Part shown: positions 1 to 6,562 of the stretch, in pieces | Layout of the letters: every line of letters starts with the position of its first letter | Numbering within the stretch: the stretch's first letter is position 1 | DNA from: CAZWBR01 sp964404205 | GTDB taxonomy: Bacteria > Bacteroidota > Bacteroidia > Bacteroidales > Prolixibacteraceae | Length of the DNA stretch: 27,301 nucleotides | Direction: 5' to 3' | NCBI GenBank assembly: GCA_964404205.1 | Contig: CAYOJD010000031.1 | Location: 1-27,301 of the forward strand | The notes under the pieces: model-generated | Database searches by the model: none | Seen by the model: the letters and a program-made list of their open reading frames with translations, nothing else | What the model was told of the DNA's origin: nothing | Translations under genes and position numbers: made by a program

Positions 1-144
1 ATAAGGCTTCCGGGCGGCCGGATAACCCGGTGAGGCGGTCGGATTCAATTTCCCGCTTCCCGGATAGGTTCTCCACCCGGTCGGATAACCCGGGAACCCT
101 GCCGGAAGTGTGTTTTACCCTGACAGATAACTATTGTGAGTTGG
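1..144. repeat. 21-bp imperfect tandem repeat array at window edge, possibly coding
   Basis: Units beginning CGGATA/CGGATT/CGGAAG recur at 19, 40, 61, 82 and 103, exactly 21 bases apart. A weaker unit (CAGATAAC) begins at 124, and the window itself begins in phase (ATAAGG after a missing CGG). The 12-mer CGGATAACCCGG is exact at 19-30 and 82-93. Because 21 is seven codons, one plus-strand frame stays open from the left edge to a TAA at 168-170. It gives heptads of the type [PST]-D-N-x-x-x-[RL], with the Asp kept in most units and decay toward the stop. This could be the C-terminal tail of a repeat protein whose body lies outside the window. It could also be a non-coding minisatellite, since the minus strand is also open across the array although it has no start codon. 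Confidence 0.6.
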
Positions 145-170
145 GTACAAACGATTCTCCGGTACGATAA

Positions 171-351
171 AAACCCAATATCGATGAACCGCCAAAATCA
201 TTGCTCAAAACAAAAATCGGAGGTGAGCGAAAGCTGGGGTTGGAAATTGGCCCCAAAATTTCAGTTCCAATCTTTCTGTTGAAAAATAATGCATGGCTGC
301 AGACCGGGCAAGGCCGCACATCAATGCGGCCTTGCCCGGTTGATAAGCCAA
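171..351. other. Non-coding stretch between repeat array and ssb
   Basis: Together with the repeat array this makes about 350 bases without a confident gene. Short open frames here have no recognisable protein content. Apart from the long hairpin at 303-340 I see only a loose inverted repeat (TTGGAA near 243, TTCCAA near 269) and no promoter or RNA gene that I recognise. Confidence 0.5.
303..340 (-). terminator. 16-bp perfect hairpin downstream of ssb
   Basis: Bases 303-318 pair perfectly with 325-340 (ACCGGGCAAGGCCGCA and its complement) around the 6-base loop CATCAA. The hairpin begins 12 bases after the ssb stop on the minus strand. No U-run follows the stem directly; on the minus strand a short T stretch comes only about a dozen bases later. 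A transcript-end stabiliser or non-classical terminator is therefore as likely as a classical intrinsic terminator. Confidence 0.5.
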
Positions 352-693
352 TCAAGCCTCTTTTTTATCGAGCATCAGCATCGAGTTGACTACAATTTCG
401 GTGATGTAGTGTGTTTCCTTGTTTTTGTCTTCGTAGGTACGATTGGTCAGTTTGCCTTCGAGGGCAATTTCAGACCCTTTTTTCAGATATTTTTCGGCAA
501 TCTCGGCCTCTTTGCCCCAGGCCACAATGCGGTGCCATGTGGTTTCCGATTGTTTGTTACCGGCCTGATCGCGGTACACTTCGTTGGTAGCTACCGAGAA
601 ATTGGCGACCATGCGGCCATTGTCCAACTTTCTCATCTTGGGGGCATCGCCCAGGTGGCCGATAAGCCTGACACTGTTTCGTAATGCGTTCAT
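352..693 (-). CDS. ssb: Single-stranded DNA-binding protein, short paralogue
   Basis: This 113-residue protein is essentially one OB-fold SSB domain. It starts MNALRNSVRLIGHLG and carries the typical core features TTWHRIVAWGK (about residues 51-61), a K-K-G-S-E-I-A-L-E-G-K strand and the NRTYEDKNKETHYITEIV hairpin. SSB binds single-stranded DNA as a tetramer and protects replication and repair intermediates. The usual 50-60 residue flexible tail ending in an acidic tip (DDDIPF-like), which docks partner proteins, is missing: the protein stops at LMLDKKEA. Such tail-less versions are known in Bacteroidota as secondary SSBs beside a full-length housekeeping copy, so this is probably an accessory one. 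It is divergent from the zinc-finger gene at 872. An exact -7-type box (TACCTTTG on the minus strand, 743-736) lies about 43 bases upstream, but no good -33 box accompanies it. Confidence 0.95.
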   Translation of the reverse strand: MNALRNSVRLIGHLGDAPKMRKLDNGRMVANFSVATNEVYRDQAGNKQSETTWHRIVAWGKEAEIAEKYLKKGSEIALEGKLTNRTYEDKNKETHYITEIVVNSMLMLDKKEA

Positions 694-772
694 GATTTTA
701 ATTTTTTAAATGATGAAACAAATAAAAGAACAACCCAAAGGTAGGGCGACCGCCAAAGCCGATTCGGGTGAT

Positions 773-810
773 AAACGGATGTTTCCGAAAATAAACGGTT
801 ACATCCGTTT
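773..810. promoter_or_regulatory. Inverted repeat in the divergent ssb/zinc-finger intergenic region
   Basis: AAACGGATGT (773-782) and ACATCCGTTT (801-810) are perfect 10-base inverted copies separated by 18 bases. The element is also flanked by a direct repeat, ATTCGGGT (762-769 and 813-820), and contains a second ATAAACGG (771-778 and 791-798). Its position between two divergent genes suggests an operator for a dimeric regulator. A cruciform or hairpin in the transcript of either gene is the alternative. No binding protein is indicated by the sequence. Confidence 0.45.
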
Positions 811-871
811 GCATTCGGGTAAAATTTTGTATATTAGAGATATAATTCAAACGAAATAACTCAGCCTAAGC

Positions 872-1264
872 ATGAAAGAAGAGCGATTTTGTCTGGAATG
901 TGGCGATATTCTTCGCGGCAGGGCCGACCAGAAATTCTGCAACGACCAGTGCCGGAGTGCCTACAACAACCGCCAGTTTAGCGAGACGAACAATATGGTC
1001 CGCAACATCAACCGTATCCTGAGAAAAAATTACGCCATCCTGACCCTCCTTTCGCCCACCGACAAGAGCATGGTTTCGAAGGCCGATTTGACCCGTCATG
1101 GTTTCGATTTTGATTATTTTACCGGTATTTACACTACCCGCACCAACCGGGTTTACTATTTCTGTTACGACCGCGGTTACGCCGAACTGGAAAACAACAA
1201 ACTGATACTGGTTAGGCGAACGCCGCCTGGCGAAAACCCTTCATCATCAGCGTCGGAAAAATAG
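872..1264 (+). CDS. Small zinc-finger protein conserved in Bacteroidota, function unknown
   Basis: The protein has 130 residues. The N-terminal 30 carry a C-x2-C...C-x3-C set (Cys7, Cys10, Cys23, Cys27) in the context CLECGD...KFCNDQCRSAYNN, a treble-clef or zinc-ribbon type metal site. The middle section (about residues 40-110) begins with the very regular NMVRNINRILRKNYAIL helix and ends in an aromatic-rich region with YFTGIYTTR and VYYFCYDRGY. I know this layout from uncharacterised Bacteroidota proteins only, and no function has been established. There is no signal peptide or membrane segment, so it should be cytoplasmic. The KFCxxxCRxxYxN pattern is typical of small metal-stabilised nucleic-acid or protein-binding modules, but that role is inference. 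The last 15 residues are low-complexity (Pro, Ser, Glu) and probably disordered. Confidence 0.85.
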   Translation: MKEERFCLECGDILRGRADQKFCNDQCRSAYNNRQFSETNNMVRNINRILRKNYAILTLLSPTDKSMVSKADLTRHGFDFDYFTGIYTTRTNRVYYFCYDRGYAELENNKLILVRRTPPGENPSSSASEK

Positions 1265-1321
1265 CTATTTCAAAAAAACGGGTGGGAACACTATCTTTTT
1301 TGGGAAATTAACTGTTTACTG

Positions 1322-1353
1322 TTTGGCAGTGCGGTTTTATTCAAATTTCTTTG
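1322..1353 (+). promoter_or_regulatory. Bacteroidota-type promoter for the ABC exporter operon
   Basis: TTTG at 1322-1325, a spacer of exactly 20 bases, then TTTCTTTG at 1346-1353. This matches the primary-sigma consensus TTTG-N19-21-TAnnTTTG except for one base. Transcription would start near 1360 and leave a leader of about 85 bases before the ATG at 1447. Confidence 0.6.
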
Positions 1354-1374
1354 CATTGCCGTAACGCCGGCAAA

Positions 1375-1414
1375 GGTTCCGCAAGTCACGGACAGTTCCG
1401 GGAGTTGCGGGGCC
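1375..1414 (+). promoter_or_regulatory. Structured hairpin in the ABC exporter mRNA leader
   Basis: Bases 1375-1384 pair with 1405-1414 (10 pairs, two of them G-U). After a symmetrical 4x4 internal loop, CGGA (1389-1392) pairs with TCCG (1397-1400) around a CAGT tetraloop. A competing longer-range pairing also exists: TTGCATTG (1351-1358) is the exact complement of CAATGCAA (1414-1421). The element lies between the predicted start site and the ATG, so it could control translation or stability. It matches no riboswitch class I recognise. Confidence 0.45.
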
Positions 1415-1446
1415 AATGCAAGGTGAAAAGATTGAGTTATCGGAAT

Positions 1447-3186
1447 ATGAAGAAAGACAATAGTGCCGTAAAACAGGTAAAGCCAAATGTTTTTGAGCTG
1501 CTAAAGCCTTACGGCCGTACGATGCTGTTGTTGGTTGTTATGGCGCTGCTGGCCAACAGTATCAACCTGCTCCTGCCACAATTGATTGCCCGTGGGATTG
1601 ACGATTATACTGCCGGACATTTCGATTTCGAAACCACCATTTGGCTTTTCGTGGGCGCATCGGCCATAATTTTTATTTTCACCTACCTGCAAAGCATTGT
1701 TCAAACCTACGCTTCAGAGCGGGTGGCTTTTGACCTGCGTTCGCAACTGTCGGACAAAATATCGGGACAAAGTCTGTCGTTTATCCAACAAGCCAATCCA
1801 TCCAAATTGCTGACCAACCTCACCTCCGATGTCGATTCGATTAAAAGCTTTGTTTCGATGGCCGTGGTGACCATTATCTCGTCGGTTTTTCTGATTGCAG
1901 GCACCTGTGTGATGCTGATTCTTATCAACCTGCAACTGGCTTTAACCGTTATCGCCGTTGTTCCCGTTATCGGCGTGATTTTCTATCTGGTGCTGACCAA
2001 GGTAAAGAAGCACTTCAGGCGGGCAAGGGAAGTGGTTGACAAACTGAACAAGAACATCAACGAAACCATTATGGGTGCAGCCCTTGTCAGGGTTGTCGAT
2101 GCGCAGCAATCGGAGAACCGGAAGTTTGAAGCGATCAACAGCGAAGCCCGGAGTATTGGCCTGACCATTTTACGCCACTTCTCGCTGCTGATTCCCACCA
2201 TCATGTTTGTATCGAATATTGCCACGGTGACCATTTTGGCACTGGGCGGCCATTTTGTAATTATCGGCAAGATGAGCCTCGGCGAATTTGCCGCTTTCAA
2301 CAGTTACCTGTTGTTGCTGATTTTTCCCATCCTGATGATAGGTTTTATGAGCAACCTGATTGCCCAGGCTTCGGCATCGTATGGCCGTATTTACGAAGTA
2401 TTGCATGCCGAAGATTTTACCGATAGCGGTACGGTGACCGGAAAGCTGACTGGCCATATTGAGGTTAAAGAGGTTTCGCTCAGATATGGTGACACACCGG
2501 TCCTGAAAAATATTTCATTCGGGATTAAACCCGGAAGCCGAACGGCTATTATTGGTCCGACGGCAGCCGGCAAAAGCCAGTTGTTGTACCTGCTCACCGG
2601 ACTGCTCAAGCCCGGTTCGGGCGAAATACTTTTCGACGGCCATTCGATTGAGCGCTATCAGAAGGAAAATTTCCATCATCAAATTGGCATTGTATTTCAG
2701 GACAGCCCCATTTTTAACCTGACGCTTCGCGAGAACATTGCCTTTAGCGATAAAGTGACCGACGACTTTTTAGCCAAAGCACTGCGCACGGCCGAGATCG
2801 AATCGTTTACCGATACGCTGGGCGAAAAGCTCGATACGGTGGTTTCGGAACGGGGAACCACCCTCTCGGGCGGACAGAAACAACGCATCATGCTGGCCCG
2901 CGCGCTGGCGCTAAACCCGGAGATATTGCTGCTCGACGATTTCACGTCGCGGGTTGACCGCGCTACGGAGATGAAAATCCTGGCCAATCTGGGCAAGAAT
3001 TATCCCGACCTGACGTTGATTTCAGTAACACAAAAGATATCGTCAGCAAAGCAGTTCGATCAGATTATCCTGCTGATGGAGGGGGAACTGATTGCCAGCG
3101 GCACACATCAAGAGCTGATGGATAGCTGTCCGGAATACATTCAGATTTATCAGTCGCAACGAAGTACGCAGCATTATGAACTATAA
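1447..3186 (+). CDS. ABC exporter half-transporter, subunit with degenerate ATPase site (TM287-like)
   Basis: This 579-residue protein has an N-terminal six-helix exporter membrane domain (about 20-310) fused to an ATPase domain (about 335-579). It contains Walker A GPTAAGKS (370-377), Q-loop Gln418 and a normal signature LSGGQ (473-477). The Walker B end reads LLLDD, with Asp498 replacing the catalytic Glu, and the switch His is replaced by Gln529 (VTQK). This is the pattern of the inactive-site subunit of heterodimeric exporters such as TM287/288 and BmrCD, which export drugs, lipids or peptides; the substrate here is unknown. ATG 1447 is chosen because an in-frame TTG at 1351 would sit inside the promoter. 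It overlaps its partner gene by 11 bases. Confidence 0.93.
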   Translation: MKKDNSAVKQVKPNVFELLKPYGRTMLLLVVMALLANSINLLLPQLIARGIDDYTAGHFDFETTIWLFVGASAIIFIFTYLQSIVQTYASERVAFDLRSQLSDKISGQSLSFIQQANPSKLLTNLTSDVDSIKSFVSMAVVTIISSVFLIAGTCVMLILINLQLALTVIAVVPVIGVIFYLVLTKVKKHFRRAREVVDKLNKNINETIMGAALVRVVDAQQSENRKFEAINSEARSIGLTILRHFSLLIPTIMFVSNIATVTILALGGHFVIIGKMSLGEFAAFNSYLLLLIFPILMIGFMSNLIAQASASYGRIYEVLHAEDFTDSGTVTGKLTGHIEVKEVSLRYGDTPVLKNISFGIKPGSRTAIIGPTAAGKSQLLYLLTGLLKPGSGEILFDGHSIERYQKENFHHQIGIVFQDSPIFNLTLRENIAFSDKVTDDFLAKALRTAEIESFTDTLGEKLDTVVSERGTTLSGGQKQRIMLARALALNPEILLLDDFTSRVDRATEMKILANLGKNYPDLTLISVTQKISSAKQFDQIILLMEGELIASGTHQELMDSCPEYIQIYQSQRSTQHYEL

Positions 3187-4942
3187 CCTGCTCGATACCG
3201 GGGAAGAAAAAGGGCAGAAGAGTTCGACCTTCGCTGCCTTGAAGAAAATGTGGGGTTTGATACGCCACGAGAGAAGCACATTGTATTGGGCACTGGCCGC
3301 CATTACGATTAACTCGGCCATCAGCCTTACCGGCCCTTTTCTTATCGGTCATGCCATCGACACCTATATCCCGAAAAGCGATTACCACGGGCTATTGGTT
3401 TTCACGGCTATCCTGGCTGTTCTGTACCTTATTGCCTACGCTGCCAACTATTTGCAAATGCAGCTAATGGGGGGCATAGGACAACGTATGCTTTACAGTT
3501 TGCGCAATGGCGTGTTCCATAAATTACAGGAACTTCCGGTCGATTTCTTCAACCAGAATAAAGCCGGCGATCTGATTTCGCGCATCAGCAACGACACCGA
3601 TAAGGTAAACCAGTTTTTCTCGCAGTCGCTGATGCAATTTATCGGAAGCCTGGTAGGCATGATAGGCGCAGGGGCCTTTTTGCTTACCATTAACTTCCAG
3701 CTTGGCCTGGCAGCACTCTGTCCGGCATTGGTAATTTGGATTTTTACCCAATTGATTTCACCACTGGTGAAACGCAGAAACGCGGCCAACCTGAAAAGCG
3801 TTGGCGAGCTAAGCGCCGAGGTGCAGGAGAGCCTCAACAATTTTAAAGTGATTATCGCTTTCAACCGACGCGACTATTTCAGGCAAAAGTTCGAAGAGGC
3901 CAATAGCGAGAATTACCGTACGGCACTAAAGGCAGGTATCCTCAACAATATTTTTCTTCCGGTTTACAGTCTGGCCTCCCATTTGGGGCAACTGGTCGTA
4001 CTGACAATGGGGATATACTTGATTATCAAAGGAAGTTTTACCATTGGTGTGCTGATTAGTTTCCTCTCGTATGTGAACAGTTTTTACGGGCCGCTACGTT
4101 CGATGGCAACGCTCTGGTCGGGTTTTCAGTTGGCGATGGCCGCCTGGGACCGCATAGCCGGAATATTGTCGTTGTCGAATAACTTAGTGGTCAAAAAAGA
4201 GAGCGCTTGCGGAAGCGACACCGGGGCTTATATGGCTTTCAAAAATGTAACATTCAGCTATCCAAATGGGAAAGAGGTGCTGCACCATGTAAGTTTCGAA
4301 CTGCAAAAGGGCAAAACCTATGCCTTTGTCGGCCCTACCGGAGGTGGAAAAACCACTACCGCTTCGCTGATTGCACGACTCTATGATGCATCGAAAGGGT
4401 TGGTTCTCCTCGATGGGAAAGATATCAGAAGCTATACGCCGGAAGAGCGTACCCGGAAGATTGGGTTTATCTTACAGGAGCCTTTCCTTTTTGCGGGAAC
4501 GGTTCGCGACAATATCCTTTACGGCAACGAGCCACTGGCCCAACTCAGCAACGAGGAACTTTCGGAACGGATAGCCGAAGTTGGCCTCAACAGTTTGCTT
4601 ACAAGGTTCGACGAAGGGCTCGATGCCCCGGTACAGACCAACGGCGATGGCATCAGCCTTGGGCAGAAACAGCTGATAGCCTTTATGCGGGCAGTATTAC
4701 GCAAGCCGGAACTGCTCATCCTCGATGAGGCAACAGCCAACATTGATACGATAACCGAACAGCTGTTGGATGAGATTTTACAGAAACTGCCCCGGGAAAC
4801 GACCCGTGTTATCATAGCCCACAGGCTCAACACCATAGAGAATGCGGATGAGATATTCTTTGTCAATTCGGGCAAAGTGATTCGTGCAGGCTCACTGGCC
4901 GATGCCGTCAATCTGCTGTTGCACGGCAAACGCGACAGTTAA
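3176..4942 (+). CDS. ABC exporter half-transporter, catalytic subunit (TM288-like)
   Basis: This 588-residue protein combines a six-helix ABC exporter membrane domain (about 30-330) with an ATPase domain (355-588). The ATPase motifs are Walker A GPTGGGKT (386-393), Q-loop Gln434, Walker B LLILDE with catalytic Glu518, and switch His549 in IIAHRLNT. Its signature is the non-canonical ISLGQ (493-497). In the heterodimer this faulty signature faces the faulty Walker B of the upstream subunit. The dimer should therefore have one dead and one working ATP site, as in TM287/288. The start codon lies within the last codons of the upstream gene, which suggests translational coupling and equal amounts of both subunits. 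It would act in the inner membrane as an exporter; the sequence does not tell the substrate. Confidence 0.93.
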   Translation: MNYNLLDTGEEKGQKSSTFAALKKMWGLIRHERSTLYWALAAITINSAISLTGPFLIGHAIDTYIPKSDYHGLLVFTAILAVLYLIAYAANYLQMQLMGGIGQRMLYSLRNGVFHKLQELPVDFFNQNKAGDLISRISNDTDKVNQFFSQSLMQFIGSLVGMIGAGAFLLTINFQLGLAALCPALVIWIFTQLISPLVKRRNAANLKSVGELSAEVQESLNNFKVIIAFNRRDYFRQKFEEANSENYRTALKAGILNNIFLPVYSLASHLGQLVVLTMGIYLIIKGSFTIGVLISFLSYVNSFYGPLRSMATLWSGFQLAMAAWDRIAGILSLSNNLVVKKESACGSDTGAYMAFKNVTFSYPNGKEVLHHVSFELQKGKTYAFVGPTGGGKTTTASLIARLYDASKGLVLLDGKDIRSYTPEERTRKIGFILQEPFLFAGTVRDNILYGNEPLAQLSNEELSERIAEVGLNSLLTRFDEGLDAPVQTNGDGISLGQKQLIAFMRAVLRKPELLILDEATANIDTITEQLLDEILQKLPRETTRVIIAHRLNTIENADEIFFVNSGKVIRAGSLADAVNLLLHGKRDS

Positions 4943-4962
4943 GAAAAAGAGATTATTCCCGT

Positions 4963-6195
4963 TTAGATTTTCAGCTCCTCCCCTTCCGATTTGGCAATAA
5001 TCACTGCCGCGCAGGTATCGCCATAGACATTGACCGTGGTTCGGAACATATCGAGAATACGGTCGACGGCCAGAATCAGCCCTATCCCTTCGAGCGGTAA
5101 CCCAACAGCGTTGAGCACGACAGCCATCATCACCAGTCCGGCCATGGGGATACCTGCCGAACCAATGGCAGCCAACAAAGCGGTGAAGATAACAATCATC
5201 TGCTGGGCAAAAGTCAGTTCAATTCCATAAGCCTGAGCGATAAAGATAACCGCCACACATTCGTAGAGGGCAGTCCCGTTCATGTTAACCGTAGCTCCGA
5301 GCGGTAAGGTAAAGCTGGCAATCTTGTTCGAAACGCCATCTTTTTCTTCAACGGCTTCCATCGTTAATGGCAATGTGGCATTCGATGAAGAGGTGCTGAA
5401 AGCGGTTAACAGCGGGGTGGCCATATTCCGTAAATGCTTAACAGGATTTGCTTTCCCCAGTAATTTCACCGTAAGCGGCAAGATAATTAAACCATGTATA
5501 AAAAGGCCAAGCAGCACCGTAACGATGTAAAGGCCAAGCCGGCTCAGGATGGTTGTCAGGTTGTTGCCCAATTCGATTTGCTGCGCGATGACTTTGGCCG
5601 AGATACTAAAAATACCTATCGGGGTTAGTCGAATCACAAAAAGGGTGATTTTCATGATGACATCAAGTATCGCCTGTAGTATACCGGTCAGCAGGAGTCT
5701 CGGCTTCTCGTCGATTTTGGTCAGGAAAAAACCAAAGATGATGGCAAAGAAGATAATTGAAAGCATCTGCCCCTGCGAAAAAGCCTCAAAAATATTGGTC
5801 GGAACAATTTTGATCAAGGTTTTGCCAAAGCCTTCAGTTGCAGCGGGAATCCCTTCGACAGGTGTCATAAATCCCAGATCGGCACCTACACCGGGTTTTA
5901 TGGCTTCTACCAAAAGATAACCGGTTACGATTGCCGCCAGTGTGGTAAGCACGTAATACCCCATTGTTTTGATTCCCAAACGGCCAAGGTTATCGGCGCT
6001 GCCCAGACTGGCCACACCGGTTATGATCGATGTCAGGATTAGCGGGACAATCACCATATTCAGTCCCCGCAGAAAAACTTCGCCAACCCAGTTGGTATAT
6101 GGGGTAACTGAATGGAAAAAATAGCCGTAAAACCCACCCAATGCAAGCGCTATCAGAATCTGGTAATGAAGGGCAACTTTCAGTTTTGTTCTCAT
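4963..6195 (-). CDS. Sodium/proton-coupled dicarboxylate or glutamate symporter (DAACS family)
   Basis: This 410-residue protein is a full-length member of the GltPh/DctA family of inner-membrane elevator transporters. The serine-rich hairpin 1 is AFSTSSSNATLP (265-276), the unwound helix 7 motif is NMNGT (304-308) and hairpin 2 contains AIGSAGIPMAG (343-353). Helix 8 carries DRILDMFRTTVNVYGD with Asp378, Asp382, Arg385, Asn389 and Asp393. Arg385 corresponds to GltPh Arg397, which binds the side-chain carboxylate of acidic substrates. Aspartate, glutamate or C4-dicarboxylates are therefore expected rather than neutral amino acids. The helix 7 NMNGT and helix 8 Asp residues fit cation coupling. 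Its 3' end meets that of the ABC operon, 20 bases apart, with no obvious terminator between them. Confidence 0.93.
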   Translation of the reverse strand: MRTKLKVALHYQILIALALGGFYGYFFHSVTPYTNWVGEVFLRGLNMVIVPLILTSIITGVASLGSADNLGRLGIKTMGYYVLTTLAAIVTGYLLVEAIKPGVGADLGFMTPVEGIPAATEGFGKTLIKIVPTNIFEAFSQGQMLSIIFFAIIFGFFLTKIDEKPRLLLTGILQAILDVIMKITLFVIRLTPIGIFSISAKVIAQQIELGNNLTTILSRLGLYIVTVLLGLFIHGLIILPLTVKLLGKANPVKHLRNMATPLLTAFSTSSSNATLPLTMEAVEEKDGVSNKIASFTLPLGATVNMNGTALYECVAVIFIAQAYGIELTFAQQMIVIFTALLAAIGSAGIPMAGLVMMAVVLNAVGLPLEGIGLILAVDRILDMFRTTVNVYGDTCAAVIIAKSEGEELKI

Positions 6196-6562
6196 ACAAT
6201 CGGATGGTTTTTAATGGCTTTTCTTAATAGGGACAACGAGTATTTATCCGGCAAATTGCACTGGCTGACCCTTTTTATGATGTTGCAAAATAGTTAATAT
6301 TTTATAAAAAACGATAGATTAGGTTTGTGTGCCAAACGGTGTTAAAACCAATGCAATCCGCACATTCGTAATTCGTATTCAATAATAACAACCGGCAATG
6401 CCGGGTTGGTGTATTGAACAAAAAATGATATATTCGCCATAAGTGCTTGTAAAACAGACGGCATTAAAAGTTCTGCACCGTAAAGTGAAAATAAGAATAA
6501 GCATATTAAACAATAGCTTTATATTGTTCCTTATATAAGTATCAATATGAAATTGAATTAAG
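6196..6562. other. 367-base divergent intergenic region between symporter and mrp operon
   Basis: The region is AT-rich and must hold promoters for both flanking genes. A hairpin with an AAT loop lies at 6389-6408 (CAACCGGC paired with GCCGGTTG apart from one bulged G). An exact -7 box TAGGTTTG lies at 6320-6327 (+), but it has no TTTG about 20 bases upstream, so I do not call it a promoter. No open frame with protein-like content and no riboswitch that I recognise is present. Confidence 0.4.

Noticed and set aside
4519..4929. Long open frame on the minus strand inside the second ABC gene (similar ones at 2697-2996 and 1983-2300)
   Set aside because: These lie antisense to well-conserved coding sequence, have serine/arginine-rich composition typical of shadow frames and show no recognisable domain.
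6320..6327. TAGGTTTG, an exact -7 box upstream of mrpA
   Set aside because: There is no TTG or TTTG 17-24 bases upstream, and it would leave a leader of over 220 bases; one 6-base-informative match in an AT-rich region is expected by chance.
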